This document shows positions 54,151-62,675 of a DNA stretch of 64,000 bases, one piece after another. Origin of the DNA: Pseudomonas putida (lineage in GTDB: Bacteria > Pseudomonadota > Gammaproteobacteria > Pseudomonadales > Pseudomonadaceae); NCBI RefSeq assembly GCF_022627325.1, contig NZ_JAETZZ010000005.1, forward strand, positions 304,431 to 368,430, read 5' to 3'. The notes under the pieces are model-generated. The model was not told where the DNA came from. It did not search any database and saw only the letters and a list, made by a program, of their open reading frames with translations. The position numbers and the translations under genes are program-made. Numbering within the stretch: position 1 is the stretch's first letter; each line of letters begins with the position of its first letter.

Positions 54151-55062
54151 TCACACAATGTTGAGTCGGACGTGTTCCATCGCCTGATCGGGAGTCATGG
54201 GTGCAAGCGGCTCCTTTCCGTTCATCAGCCTCTGTGCAGCCAAACGAGCATAGGTACGTGCCCGCTCACTCAGCGCGAAATGGTTTGCCATGGCAACCTG
54301 CTCCGGCCCGGCAGTACCTCTGGCCAAGTGAAGGCTCACTGCGTCCGCCGCATCGCGTGATACACGCCCTAGTTGCATCAGCCCCTTGTTTCCCACGTAC
54401 CCCAGTAACATATCAGTAGCCGGACTATTCTGTTTCAGAACGACCATTGAAGGCGCCATAGGAGGAGGCGTTCGAGGTGACGTTGCCAAGCGTTCATTAA
54501 CAAAACTGACCGAGGCGGGTGGATCTGACCTGATCACCGGGAACGTGATGACGGGGTTCTCTACGTCAATGGCTACCGACTTGACCGGTATAGGGTTTCT
54601 TAACCGCGATCTAAACATTCGGCCGGTAGGATCATCTCGATTTACCGGGTCACCCTGCACGTAGGCGTATGCGTTCAAACCGCCCGCCTCAAAAGGGCTC
54701 AATCTGTCCGCCGAGAAGAACCTCATGAGCCCGGTACTGTAGACCCTGTAACCCGCCCCCATCACATAGGCATGCTTCAACATACAAGAGAGCTGGCCGT
54801 TGAATCCCAGCATGGTGCTTTCAGTCAGTAATGCATCGTAGCCATACGCCGTATAGCTGTGACGCTCTTTGCAAAGTGGGTCCACGATCAATAAAGGTGA
54901 GCACATGCCATCGGTGCCGATCAAGCGCGCGCTACCGTCACTGGTAGCACTCCCACTCACCTGCCCCACAACGAAATCCTGCCCCCGCATCAAGGTGTAG
55001 ACATGCTCGCCGGCCTCCACCGTAGAGGCTACATCGTGATTCTGATACCAGATTCTGATCAT
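54151..55062 (-). CDS. Small Rhs-core protein with possible F-box-like tail
   Basis: A 303-residue protein carrying only the last part of an Rhs repeat protein. The Rhs-associated core YRVYSTGLMRFFSADRLSPF, then NAYAYVQGDPVNRDDPTGR, is at about 105-148. Residues 150-303 are the variable part that in Rhs toxins holds the toxin domain. Within it, 215-245 (MLLGYVGNKGLMQLGRVSRD) resembles an F-box helix. No signal peptide, no full YD-repeat cage and no immunity gene are evident. Such short orphan Rhs genes are common in Pseudomonas and may be recombination donors or secreted effectors. Function unknown. Confidence 0.75.
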   Translation of the reverse strand: MIRIWYQNHDVASTVEAGEHVYTLMRGQDFVVGQVSGSATSDGSARLIGTDGMCSPLLIVDPLCKERHSYTAYGYDALLTESTMLGFNGQLSCMLKHAYVMGAGYRVYSTGLMRFFSADRLSPFEAGGLNAYAYVQGDPVNRDDPTGRMFRSRLRNPIPVKSVAIDVENPVITFPVIRSDPPASVSFVNERLATSPRTPPPMAPSMVVLKQNSPATDMLLGYVGNKGLMQLGRVSRDAADAVSLHLARGTAGPEQVAMANHFALSERARTYARLAAQRLMNGKEPLAPMTPDQAMEHVRLNIV

Positions 55063-55082
55063 GATGATTGCTCGGATGACTA

Positions 55083-55108
55083 TTGGTAATGCCTCCCAGC
55101 ATTACCAA
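55083..55108. promoter_or_regulatory. Perfect 10-bp hairpin in the rhs leader
   Basis: TTGGTAATGC (55083-55092) pairs exactly with GCATTACCAA (55099-55108) around a six-base loop, 21 bases before the rhs ATG on the minus strand. It could be an operator or an RNA leader structure. Confidence 0.55.
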
Positions 55109-55209
55109 ACCCGATCGCCACGAAAACTGGCAAAACTATCAGTTGAATTCCGGATGTCCGGAGCACCCTCCGTTATCTGGCGTGGTTTCGCTCGTGCCCG
55201 GCATTTTCA

Positions 55210-55296
55210 ATGCTGCTCAAGGTCAGCATCGGGTCCGATGACAAGGGCGCCGAGTTTTACCTGATTCAGGTGGGCACCGAGAAGAACCAAAGATAA
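55210..55296 (+). pseudogene. Remnant of an HlyD/LapC-type gene
   Basis: A 28-codon frame, MLLKVSIGSDDKGAEFYLIQ then VGTEKNQR, matches the LapC-like residues DTVTDDKGNAFYLIQVRTEKNH (about 386-408) in the same direction. It is a decayed fragment of a second copy of that gene end, placed beyond the rhs gene, and marks a past duplication or insertion. Confidence 0.8.
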
Positions 55297-55318
55297 CGGC
55301 ACTAATTGTGCCGTTATC
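55292..55318 (-). terminator. Hairpin ending the DTW-domain gene
   Basis: GATAACGGCAC (55292-55302) pairs exactly with GTGCCGTTATC (55308-55318), with a TAATT loop. On the minus strand it begins at the DTW stop codon and is followed by TCTTTGG, a weak T-run. Confidence 0.6.
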
Positions 55319-55916
55319 AACCTTCACTATGATTTCTGTGGAACGTCTCAGTCCCCATCGCCCTGATCTGCCCTTCGATCAAGGCTTCGAACGGGCGCAG
55401 CAACGCATCGAAACACGCCGGCTGCTCCAGCACATTCAAGGCCTGCACCACCGCCTCTATGGTCGACACCGCTCCCGGCTCCGGCGCCTTGCGCAGGCGG
55501 TAACGCGAGGGCGACACCTGCGCCAGCGTCACCCTGGGCAACGCTTCGAGCAATGGATTGAGGTACAAAAGCTTGCGGGCCTTGCGCCAGGTGCCATCGG
55601 GAACAATCAGCATGAGCGGCCTGCCCTCTGCATCGCCATCGGCGGCGAGCACCTGGGCCTGCTCACCTGGGAACAAGAGCACCGGCCGATACCCCGGTGC
55701 GCTCAGCAAATCACCCAGGTCTTCAAACACCTCGCCAACGCGCAACTCGGCATTGACCAGCCCAAGCGCAGCCAGGCGTGCGGTGTTCAGGGCGTGCGAA
55801 GTTTCACTGGGGTGCTGCAGCAGGACCACACGGGTGCGGCTGTCGAGCGAGGGGATCAGTGGGCAAAGGCAGTGATCGAGCGGGCGCTGGCAGCGCTCGC
55901 AGCGGGGTCTGGACAT
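55317..55916 (-). CDS. DTW-domain tRNA-uridine aminocarboxypropyltransferase (TapT/TuaA-like)
   Basis: A 199-residue DTW-domain protein. N-terminal zinc-type cysteines (CERCQRPLDHCLC, about 6-18), HPSETSHALNTARLA near 36, the namesake LIVPDGTWRKARKL near 106, and STIEAVVQAL near 151. The family transfers the 3-amino-3-carboxypropyl group of S-adenosylmethionine to tRNA uridines (acp3U). The start at 55916 (MSRPRCERC) begins the cysteine motif; an upstream ATG at 55970 lacks homology. First core gene after the island. Confidence 0.88.
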   Translation of the reverse strand: MSRPRCERCQRPLDHCLCPLIPSLDSRTRVVLLQHPSETSHALNTARLAALGLVNAELRVGEVFEDLGDLLSAPGYRPVLLFPGEQAQVLAADGDAEGRPLMLIVPDGTWRKARKLLYLNPLLEALPRVTLAQVSPSRYRLRKAPEPGAVSTIEAVVQALNVLEQPACFDALLRPFEALIEGQIRAMGTETFHRNHSEG

Positions 55917-55991
55917 CGGCTTCTCCTTACCGGGCGCAGTGTGCCACAGCCCTGAGGAAAAGCCCCACATCCTTGTGGGAGAGGCTGTGAA

Positions 55992-57557
55992 TCAGCGGTT
56001 GAAACGCTCCGCCAGGCTGTGCAGATACTCCGCCATTCGCTCCAGGTCCTGGCTGATCTCAGCCCCCTGCTTGGCCTGCCCCGCCGTTTGGTCACACAAC
56101 TGGGCGATGCGCACGATCTGCTGGTTGATGTCTTCAGCCACGTGGCTTTGCTGCTCGGACGCCGTCGCCATCTGCTGGCTCATGCCCGTGATACGGCTGA
56201 CCGCCTGGGCAATCCCGGCCAGCGCCGACTGCACCGCCTCGACACTGTGCACGCTGTCGCGTGAAATCTGTTCGCCACGGCTGGCAGTACTCACCGCCCG
56301 CTCGGCGCCAGCGCGCAGCGAGGCGATGATCTGGTGGATCTCCTCGGTCGAGGTGCGCGTGCGCTGCGCCAGCGAGCGCACCTCATCGGCCACCACGGCA
56401 AAGCCCCTGCCCTGCTCACCCGCCCGCGCCGCCTCGATCGCGGCATTGAGCGCGAGCAAATTGGTCTGTTCGGCAATCGAGGTGATGGTGTCGACCACAC
56501 TGCCGATCGACTGGGTCTGTTCAGCCAGGGCATTGACCGCCTGGCCAATGTCGCTGACCGCCTCGCTCATGCTGCCCATCGCCTTGAGGCTCTGCTGGGC
56601 CAGTTCGCTGCCCTGCTGCGCCAACTGGTCGGCATCGCCTGCCGCATGCGCGGTGCTTTGCACGTTATGCGTCACTTCCTGGATGGTCGCCGCCATTTGC
56701 GCAATGGCGGTGGCCGACTGATCGGTCTCACTGCGCTGGCGATCGAGCATCTGCGCCTGGGCATCGGACAGGTCGGCCGACTGGGCGGCCCGCGACTTCA
56801 CGCCGACGCCGGCGTCCACCAGCCGCGTCAGGGCGGTCTGCAGCCTGGCTTCCTCGCTGATGATTGCCAGGTCGAGCTGGCCATGCAGGCCCGGGTTGTC
56901 ACTGTACGTCAGCGCTACCAGCGGGCTGGTGAAGGCCTTGGGATGTTCGGCCAGTGTGCGGCGGATCGCCTGGTTATGCCGCTGTTCGATCAGGTACCAG
57001 GCCAACAGCATGCTGGCCATCAGTACGCCCAGCGCTGCATAGGGCGGTAACCAGAGGTAGCCGGCGGCCGACAGCAGGCCTGCACCGATCAGCGGCCAGC
57101 CATCGCCAACGCCACGCCCCAGCCGCGCGGCCCAGGGTACGGCCGGGCGCCCGGCGCGCAGGCGCGCATACAGCCGCTCTGCGCGGCGGATCTGCTCACG
57201 GCTGGGCACCGAACGCACCGACTCGTAACCGCTGACCCGGCCGTTCTCATAGATGGCGGTTACATAGGCACTCACCCAGTAGAAATCACCATTCTTGGCG
57301 CGGTTCTTCACCACGCCCATCCAAGGTTTACCTTGTTTGAGGGTGTCCCACATATGCCCGAAAACCGCCGGTGGCATGTCGGGGTGACGCACCAGGTTGT
57401 GGGGCTGGCCCACCAGCTCGTCGTAGGTGAACCCGCTTATCGCCACGAACGCGTCGTTGCAGTACGTGATGTGGCTGTTCAGGTCGGTGGTAGAGATCAG
57501 CCGCTGGTCGCTGGAAAAGGTTCTTTCATGCTCAGTGACGGGCAAATTCATGCGCAT
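55992..57557 (-). CDS. Aer-like PAS-domain chemoreceptor
   Basis: A 521-residue methyl-accepting chemotaxis-type protein with a cytoplasmic N-terminal PAS domain (about 10-120: [39 protein letters not shown]), which in Aer binds FAD and senses redox or oxygen. A short hydrophobic anchor (about 152-195) follows, then a signalling coiled coil (about 240-521) with [20 protein letters not shown]. The start at 57557 follows AAGGA. It lies beside gbuR, in the place occupied by the PAS-MCP gene bdlA in P. aeruginosa as I recall it. Confidence 0.88.
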   Translation of the reverse strand: MRMNLPVTEHERTFSSDQRLISTTDLNSHITYCNDAFVAISGFTYDELVGQPHNLVRHPDMPPAVFGHMWDTLKQGKPWMGVVKNRAKNGDFYWVSAYVTAIYENGRVSGYESVRSVPSREQIRRAERLYARLRAGRPAVPWAARLGRGVGDGWPLIGAGLLSAAGYLWLPPYAALGVLMASMLLAWYLIEQRHNQAIRRTLAEHPKAFTSPLVALTYSDNPGLHGQLDLAIISEEARLQTALTRLVDAGVGVKSRAAQSADLSDAQAQMLDRQRSETDQSATAIAQMAATIQEVTHNVQSTAHAAGDADQLAQQGSELAQQSLKAMGSMSEAVSDIGQAVNALAEQTQSIGSVVDTITSIAEQTNLLALNAAIEAARAGEQGRGFAVVADEVRSLAQRTRTSTEEIHQIIASLRAGAERAVSTASRGEQISRDSVHSVEAVQSALAGIAQAVSRITGMSQQMATASEQQSHVAEDINQQIVRIAQLCDQTAGQAKQGAEISQDLERMAEYLHSLAERFNR

Positions 57558-57694
57558 CTGGGCGGTCCTTGCTTGTATAGATGAAGGGGAAAATCATCAA
57601 AGCAAGTAGAGGTTTAGCAGAACGCCATCAGCGTAGTGGTCAGGTTTGTAGGAAATTTACTCATCCCGACGGAATGACCAGAACGCCTTGTACA

Positions 57695-58588
57695 TCAGCC
57701 AACATTGAGTTGGCTTTTGAGCAGGTCGCGGAAGGTCTGAATCAAGGGCTCCCGGCTGCGGCCGCGGCGGATGATCAACGAAAATGGCGCTTGATAGCCG
57801 AAAGTGGCCGGAGATAGTACACGCAAGTCGCCCTTGTCGACCCAGGCCTGGGCATAGTGCTCGGGCAGGTAGCCGATATAGGCACCGGACAGGATCAGAA
57901 TCAGCTGCGCCTCCATACTCTCGACGGTCGCCGCGCTGTGTTTGAAGCCGTGCCGGGCCAACTCCGCCTGGCTCCAGTAACCACGCCCGACCATACGCTG
58001 TTGGGTCACCACCGGCTCGGGGATGCGCCGCTCGACGAACAACGGGTGGCGACTGCTGCAGTACAACCAATGCTGCTCGCGGTACAGCGGCTGGTAAACC
58101 AGGCCACTCATGCGCGAGGAGAATGCCCCGATCGCCAGGTCCAGGCGGTTGTCCTGCACGCCCAGCTGCAGCTCATAGGGGCTGGACACCGAAAGGTGCA
58201 GGTGCACCGCCGGGTGCTCCTGGCTGTAGGCGCCGATCGCTTCAGCCAAAGGCAGCGCGCGGTCGCCCACGGTTGAGTCGATCACCCCGAGGTTGAGCGT
58301 ACCGCGCAGCTCCCCCTTGAGCGCTGCGGCGTATTGCTCGAAGCCATCGAGCTCCGCCAGCAGGCGCAAGGTCTCCTGGTGGAACAGCTCGCCCTTGCTG
58401 GTCAGGCTGAAGCCGCCACGGCCCCGGTGGCACAGCACGATGCCCAAGGCACCTTCGAGCTGGCTCATGTAGGTACTGATGGCCGAGGTCGACAGGTTGA
58501 GATCGCGCTGTGCATTGGCGAAGCCTTGGTGGCGCACCACGCTGACAAAGATGCGCAGCAGTTTCAGGTCAGGCAGGGTCGAGGCCAT
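57695..58588 (-). CDS. gbuR: LysR-family regulator of guanidinobutyrate catabolism (GbuR-like)
   Basis: A 297-residue LysR protein (MASTLPDLKLLRIFVSVVRH) with helix-turn-helix about 15-70 (NLSTSAISTYMSQLEGALG) and an effector domain about 95-290. It is divergent from gbuA with a LysR-type palindrome between them. In P. aeruginosa gbuR lies directly beside gbuA and activates it with 4-guanidinobutyrate. Assignment rests on that context and general similarity. A start eight codons upstream is possible, but 58588 fits the family better. Confidence 0.8.
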   Translation of the reverse strand: MASTLPDLKLLRIFVSVVRHQGFANAQRDLNLSTSAISTYMSQLEGALGIVLCHRGRGGFSLTSKGELFHQETLRLLAELDGFEQYAAALKGELRGTLNLGVIDSTVGDRALPLAEAIGAYSQEHPAVHLHLSVSSPYELQLGVQDNRLDLAIGAFSSRMSGLVYQPLYREQHWLYCSSRHPLFVERRIPEPVVTQQRMVGRGYWSQAELARHGFKHSAATVESMEAQLILILSGAYIGYLPEHYAQAWVDKGDLRVLSPATFGYQAPFSLIIRRGRSREPLIQTFRDLLKSQLNVG

Positions 58589-58646
58589 GGTGCAACGGTT
58601 CCGCAGTGTCATTTGCGCGCAGTCTACCCGCTGCGGGGGCGTTTAG

Positions 58647-58662
58647 TTCAGAAATTCCTGAA
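58647..58662. promoter_or_regulatory. LysR-type operator between gbuR and gbuA
   Basis: TTCAG-AAATTC-CTGAA (58647-58662) is a symmetric T-N11-A-style site, 59 bases upstream of the gbuR start and 150 bases before gbuA. Confidence 0.6.
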
Positions 58663-58812
58663 GTAAGTATTTGCCGGTAGCGATTTTTCCCACGCACTAC
58701 CTTCAGCAGACTTGGCCGAAATATCCCTGCCCGCCGGCATGACCGTATTTCAAGGCGCGCGGCGGCACAGGTTCGAACAAACAAAACAATCGACCGACTG
58801 ATGAGGCCCACC

Positions 58813-59763
58813 GTGGACAAAGTTCTCCATCAACCACTGGGCGGCAACGAAATGCCGCGTTTCGGCGGCATCGCCACCATGCTCCGTCTGCCCCACCTGC
58901 AAAGCGCTGAAGGCCTGGATGCCGCGTTCATCGGCGTACCCCTGGACATCGGCACCTCGCTGCGCTCCGGTACCCGCTTCGGGCCACGGCAGATCCGCGC
59001 CGAATCGGTGATGATCCGCCCGTACAACATGGCCACCGGTGCCGCCCCGTTCGACTCGCTGTCGGTGGCCGATATCGGTGACGTGGCGATCAACACCTTC
59101 AACCTGCTCGATGCCGTGCGCATCATCGAGGAAGCCTACGACGAGATCGTCGAGCACAACGTCATCCCGATGACGCTGGGTGGCGACCACACCATCACCC
59201 TGCCGATCCTGCGCGCCCTGCACAAGAAACACGGCAAGATCGGCCTGGTGCACATCGACGCGCACGCCGACGTCAACGACCACATGTTCGGCGAGAAAAT
59301 CGCCCACGGCACCACCTTCCGCCGCGCGGTGGAAGAGGGCCTGCTCGATTGCGACCGCGTGGTCCAGATCGGCCTGCGCGCCCAGGGCTACACCGCCGAC
59401 GACTTCAACTGGAGCCGCCGCCAAGGTTTTCGCGTGGTGCAGGCCGAAGAGTGCTGGCACAAGTCACTGGAACCGCTGATGGCCGAAGTACGTGAAAAGG
59501 TCGGCGGCGGCCCGGTGTACCTGTCCTTCGACATCGACGGTATCGACCCGGCCTGGGCACCTGGCACCGGTACCCCGGAAATTGGCGGCTTGACCACCAT
59601 CCAGGCGATGGAGATCATTCGCGGCTGCCACGGCCTGGACCTGATCGGCTGTGACCTTGTCGAAGTCTCCCCGCCTTACGACACCACCGGCAACACCTCG
59701 CTGCTCGGTGCCAACCTGCTGTTCGAAATGCTCTGCGTGCTACCGGGCGTCGTGCGCCGCTGA
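58813..59763 (+). CDS. gbuA: Guanidinobutyrase
   Basis: A 316-residue ureohydrolase that splits 4-guanidinobutyrate into 4-aminobutyrate and urea in arginine catabolism. Mn-binding motifs are TLGGDHT (about 121), DAHADVND (about 150) and SFDIDGIDPAWAPG (about 238). The N-terminus HQPLGGNEMPRFGGIATMLR is, from memory, nearly that of P. aeruginosa GbuA and separates it from agmatinase and GpuA. I prefer GTG at 58813 because TGAGG precedes it; ATG at 58801 lacks a ribosome site. The symporter gene downstream likely imports the substrate. Confidence 0.92.
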   Translation: MDKVLHQPLGGNEMPRFGGIATMLRLPHLQSAEGLDAAFIGVPLDIGTSLRSGTRFGPRQIRAESVMIRPYNMATGAAPFDSLSVADIGDVAINTFNLLDAVRIIEEAYDEIVEHNVIPMTLGGDHTITLPILRALHKKHGKIGLVHIDAHADVNDHMFGEKIAHGTTFRRAVEEGLLDCDRVVQIGLRAQGYTADDFNWSRRQGFRVVQAEECWHKSLEPLMAEVREKVGGGPVYLSFDIDGIDPAWAPGTGTPEIGGLTTIQAMEIIRGCHGLDLIGCDLVEVSPPYDTTGNTSLLGANLLFEMLCVLPGVVRR

Positions 59764-59896
59764 AACGTGTTGCACCCCGGCAGGAGCCATGAGGGAGGGC
59801 CACAGAGGCCCGCCAACACAAGACAAGACCGCCAGGCGCCGTGAGGCCGCCTGAGTGGTCGATCTCGCCATAATAAAGATAATCGGGAGACCCCCA

Positions 59897-61276
59897 ATGG
59901 CCTTGGACATCATTGTTGTAATGATCTATACCGCCGGCATGCTCGGGCTGGGCTGGTATGGCATGCGGCGCGCGAAAACACACGAAGACTACCTGGTGGC
60001 AGGGCGCAACCTGGGCCCGACCTTGTACATGGGCACCATGGCCACCACCGTGCTCGGCGGCGCCTCCACCGTCGGCACCGTACGCCTTGGCTATGTGCAC
60101 GGCATCTCCGGCTTCTGGCTATGCGCAGCCTTGGGCCTGGGCATCATCGCCCTCAACCTGTTCCTCGCCAAACCGCTGCTGCGCCTGAAGATCTTCACCG
60201 TGACCCAGGTACTGGAGCGGCGCTACAACCCCATGGCGCGCCAGGCCAGTGCGGCAATCATGCTGGCCTACGCGCTGATGATCGGCGTCACCTCGACCCT
60301 GGCCATGGCGACTGTCCTGCAGGTGTTGCTGGACTTGCCGTTCTGGATGTCGCTGCTGCTCGGCGGCGGGGTGGTGGTGGTCTACTCGACCATCGGCGGC
60401 ATGTGGTCGTTGACCCTGACCGACATCGTCCAGTTCGTGATCAAGACCGTGGGCCTGATGTTCATCCTGCTGCCGGTGTGCCTGTACAACGCGGGTGGCT
60501 GGGACACCCTGGTAGCCAAGCTGCCAGCGGCCAGCTTCGCCTGGACCACCATCGGCTGGGACACCATCATCACCTACTTCCTGATCTACTTCTTCGGCAT
60601 CCTGATTGGCCAGGACATCTGGCAGCGGGTATTCACCGCCCGCGACGAGAAGGTCTGCCAACGTGCCGGTACCACTGCAGGCCTGTACTGCGTGCTCTAT
60701 GGCCTGGCTTGTGCCCTGATCGGCATGGCTGCGCACGTGCTGATGCCGGACCTGGCCAACCCGAACAACGCGTTCGCCGAAATGATCAAGAGCCAGTTGC
60801 CTGATGGTATCCGTGGCCTGCTGATGGCCGCTGCCCTGGCTGCGATGATGTCGACCGCCAGTGCCGGCCTGCTGGCCGCCTCGACCACCATTACCGAAGA
60901 CTTGCTGCCTAAATTGCGTGGCGGCAAGCAATCGAGCCTGGGTGTCAGCCGCCTGTTCACCCTGCTCACCGGCTTGGTGGTGCTGGGCATCGCGCTGGCG
61001 GTGAACGATGTGATCAGCGCACTGACCCTGGCCTATAACCTGCTGGTCGGCGGCATGCTGATCCCGCTGATCGGGGCGATCTTCTGGAAACGTGCGACCA
61101 CCGCAGGGGCCATCGCCAGCATGACGCTGGGCTTTGCCACGGCGCTGTTGTTCATGTTCAAGGATGGGCTGGACGCCAATACGCCGATCTACTACAGCCT
61201 GGCGGTTGGCCTGGTGAGCTTCGTGCTGGTCAGCCTGCTGTCGCGCAAACCGGTGGGAGTGGTAACGCTGGCTTGA
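59897..61276 (+). CDS. Sodium:solute symporter (SSS family), probably guanidino compound uptake
   Basis: A 459-residue inner-membrane symporter with about thirteen helices (MALDIIVVMIYTAGMLGLGW; GRNLGPTLYMGTMATTVLGG; GGMWSLTLTDIVQF near 172, an SSS signature; SAGLLAASTTITEDL near 334). The ATG at 59897 has GGGAG upstream; the frame extends back to 59855 without a ribosome site. It lies 133 bases after gbuA on the same strand, so it is probably co-regulated and imports 4-guanidinobutyrate or a related cation with sodium. Substrate inferred from context. Confidence 0.88.
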   Translation: MALDIIVVMIYTAGMLGLGWYGMRRAKTHEDYLVAGRNLGPTLYMGTMATTVLGGASTVGTVRLGYVHGISGFWLCAALGLGIIALNLFLAKPLLRLKIFTVTQVLERRYNPMARQASAAIMLAYALMIGVTSTLAMATVLQVLLDLPFWMSLLLGGGVVVVYSTIGGMWSLTLTDIVQFVIKTVGLMFILLPVCLYNAGGWDTLVAKLPAASFAWTTIGWDTIITYFLIYFFGILIGQDIWQRVFTARDEKVCQRAGTTAGLYCVLYGLACALIGMAAHVLMPDLANPNNAFAEMIKSQLPDGIRGLLMAAALAAMMSTASAGLLAASTTITEDLLPKLRGGKQSSLGVSRLFTLLTGLVVLGIALAVNDVISALTLAYNLLVGGMLIPLIGAIFWKRATTAGAIASMTLGFATALLFMFKDGLDANTPIYYSLAVGLVSFVLVSLLSRKPVGVVTLA

Positions 61277-61378
61277 GGATGGCGCAGGCCTTAACAACGC
61301 CTATGGGATCGAGTGCCGCGCAGGCAGCGCTCGGTCCCAAGCAAGCGCAAAATCAAAGCATGCATCCGGGCAACAACG

Positions 61379-61412
61379 AAAAAAGCCGCGCCATCATCAC
61401 TGATATCGCGGC
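61379..61412 (-). terminator. Terminator of the PA1414-like gene
   Basis: On the minus strand GCCGCG ... CGCGGC is followed by TTTTTT (plus-strand AAAAAA at 61379-61384), 11 bases after the small gene stop. Confidence 0.75.
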
Positions 61413-61422
61413 CTCGTTGCGT

Positions 61423-61551
61423 TCAGCGACGACGCGGCTGGCGCCTGCGCTGCTCTTCATCAGTCGGGATCGGCACCGGCTGTAGAGGTGGTGGTATCAG
61501 CCCCAGGGCGACAGCCAAGTCGTGGAGCCAGTTGAACATTTGGTTTTTCAT
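61423..61551 (-). CDS. PA1414-like small protein (42 aa)
   Basis: MKNQMFNWLHDLAVALGLIP, then PPLQPVPIPTDEEQRRRQPR and RR; 42 residues, ATG at 61551 preceded by AAGGGGGCACT. It has an amphipathic helix, a proline-rich middle and a basic tail. It matches my memory of the Pseudomonas PA1414-family small protein, which in P. aeruginosa is strongly induced without oxygen through ANR and whose leader yields the sRNA SicX. The surrounding gbu genes fit the same neighbourhood. The frame was read by hand. The function of the peptide is unknown. Confidence 0.7.
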   Translation of the reverse strand: MKNQMFNWLHDLAVALGLIPPPLQPVPIPTDEEQRRRQPRRR

Positions 61552-61665
61552 AGTGCCCCCTTGACGGGTCAGCCTCTTGGTCAATCAATCCTACGATGTT
61601 TCATACAGATCATAGCCCGATGTCCTGTACTACGCATGCCCTTGTTGTTACAGATAGGGGCAAGT

Positions 61666-61679
61666 TTGACGCGGATCAA
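61666..61679 (-). promoter_or_regulatory. ANR/FNR box of the PA1414-like transcript
   Basis: Minus strand TTGAT-CCGC-GTCAA (61679 to 61666) matches the TTGAT-N4-ATCAA consensus at nine of ten bases. It overlaps the stop codon of the neighbouring LysR gene. A TATGAT -10-like hexamer on the minus strand (61615-61610) places the box near -70, a class I activator position. The implied leader is about 50 bases. Confidence 0.55.
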
Positions 61680-62569
61680 GCGGAAACGGTGGATTCCGAC
61701 GGTTGGTTAATCGTTTCGCTTTGTTGCAAATCGACCCACGCCTGCAAATTCGCCCCACGCATCCCCTGCCGCCACATCAGCCAGGTCACCGCCTGATCGA
61801 ACGGCGCCTGCAGCCGGTGGACCCGTACGCGGTCCCGCCCCGGCAGGCTGTCGAGCATCGACTGCGCCATCAGCGCCACGCCCGCGCCGGCTATCACACA
61901 AGCCAGCATGCTCTGATAAGACTCGATTTCCATTACCCGCCCCATCGGCGTATGGGCATGGGCATACCACGCCTCCAGGCGCATCCGGTAGGAGCACCCT
62001 TGACGAAATGTGAACACCGCCTTGCCCGCCACATCGCTGGCGCTGTGCACCGGTGGGTGTTCGGGGCTGGTGATCAGTACCAGTTCTTCTTCGCACAAGG
62101 GCACACCATCCAGCCCCGCCAGGCTCGGCGGCCCGTCCACCAGGGCGGCGTCCAGGCGGTGGCTGAGCAACCCCTCGAGCAACTCGCCACTGGGGGCAGC
62201 CTGCACCTGCAGGTTAACGGCCGGATAGGCCTGATGGTAACGCGCCAACAACGCTGGCAGGTGAATGGCAGCCGTGCTGTACATGGTGCCCAGGATGAAA
62301 TCGCCGGCCGGCTGCCCGCCCTGCACTGCCGCCATGGCTTCGTCCCGCAGCGCCGCCAGACGGTTGGCGTAATCCAGCAGCACCTTGCCGGCGGGTGACA
62401 ACTGCAGGCGCTGGCGCTCACGCAAGAACAGCTCCACGCCCAGTTGCTCTTCGAGTTGGCGCAAGCGCGTCGAAAGGTTCGACGGCACCCGGTGCAAGCG
62501 CTCGGCGGCGCGGGTGATGGAACCCTCCTCAGCGACCGCCTGAAAGATACGCAGCTGGCTGAATTCCAT
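61676..62569 (-). CDS. LysR-family regulator
   Basis: A 297-residue LysR protein (MEFSQLRIFQAVAEEGSITR) with helix-turn-helix about 1-60 (HRVPSNLSTRLRQLEEQLG) and an effector domain about 85-285. The start at 62569 is preferred to a codon four residues upstream because it fits the family. It is divergent from an MFS gene with a T-N11-A palindrome between them, so it very likely regulates that carrier. The inducer is unknown. Its stop overlaps the ANR-type box of the next transcript. Confidence 0.88.
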   Translation of the reverse strand: MEFSQLRIFQAVAEEGSITRAAERLHRVPSNLSTRLRQLEEQLGVELFLRERQRLQLSPAGKVLLDYANRLAALRDEAMAAVQGGQPAGDFILGTMYSTAAIHLPALLARYHQAYPAVNLQVQAAPSGELLEGLLSHRLDAALVDGPPSLAGLDGVPLCEEELVLITSPEHPPVHSASDVAGKAVFTFRQGCSYRMRLEAWYAHAHTPMGRVMEIESYQSMLACVIAGAGVALMAQSMLDSLPGRDRVRVHRLQAPFDQAVTWLMWRQGMRGANLQAWVDLQQSETINQPSESTVSA

Positions 62570-62605
62570 TACATTCTCCAAAACAGAACAACTTCATCAT
62601 CATTA

Positions 62606-62620
62606 TTCAATTTTATTGAA
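62606..62620. promoter_or_regulatory. LysR-type operator between regulator and MFS gene
   Basis: TTCAA-TTTTA-TTGAA (62606-62620) is a perfect inverted repeat containing a T-N11-A core. It is AT-rich, in the 106-base divergent gap. Confidence 0.65.
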
Positions 62621-62675
62621 AATAAAAGCGCCCTAACCTCCCCTTCATCGTTTACAGCCTTGCGGGAGTGTTCTC

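Noticed and set aside
61570..61600. TTGATTGACCAAG (minus strand) as an ANR box
   Set aside because: Only one good half-site; the box at 61666-61679 fits far better.
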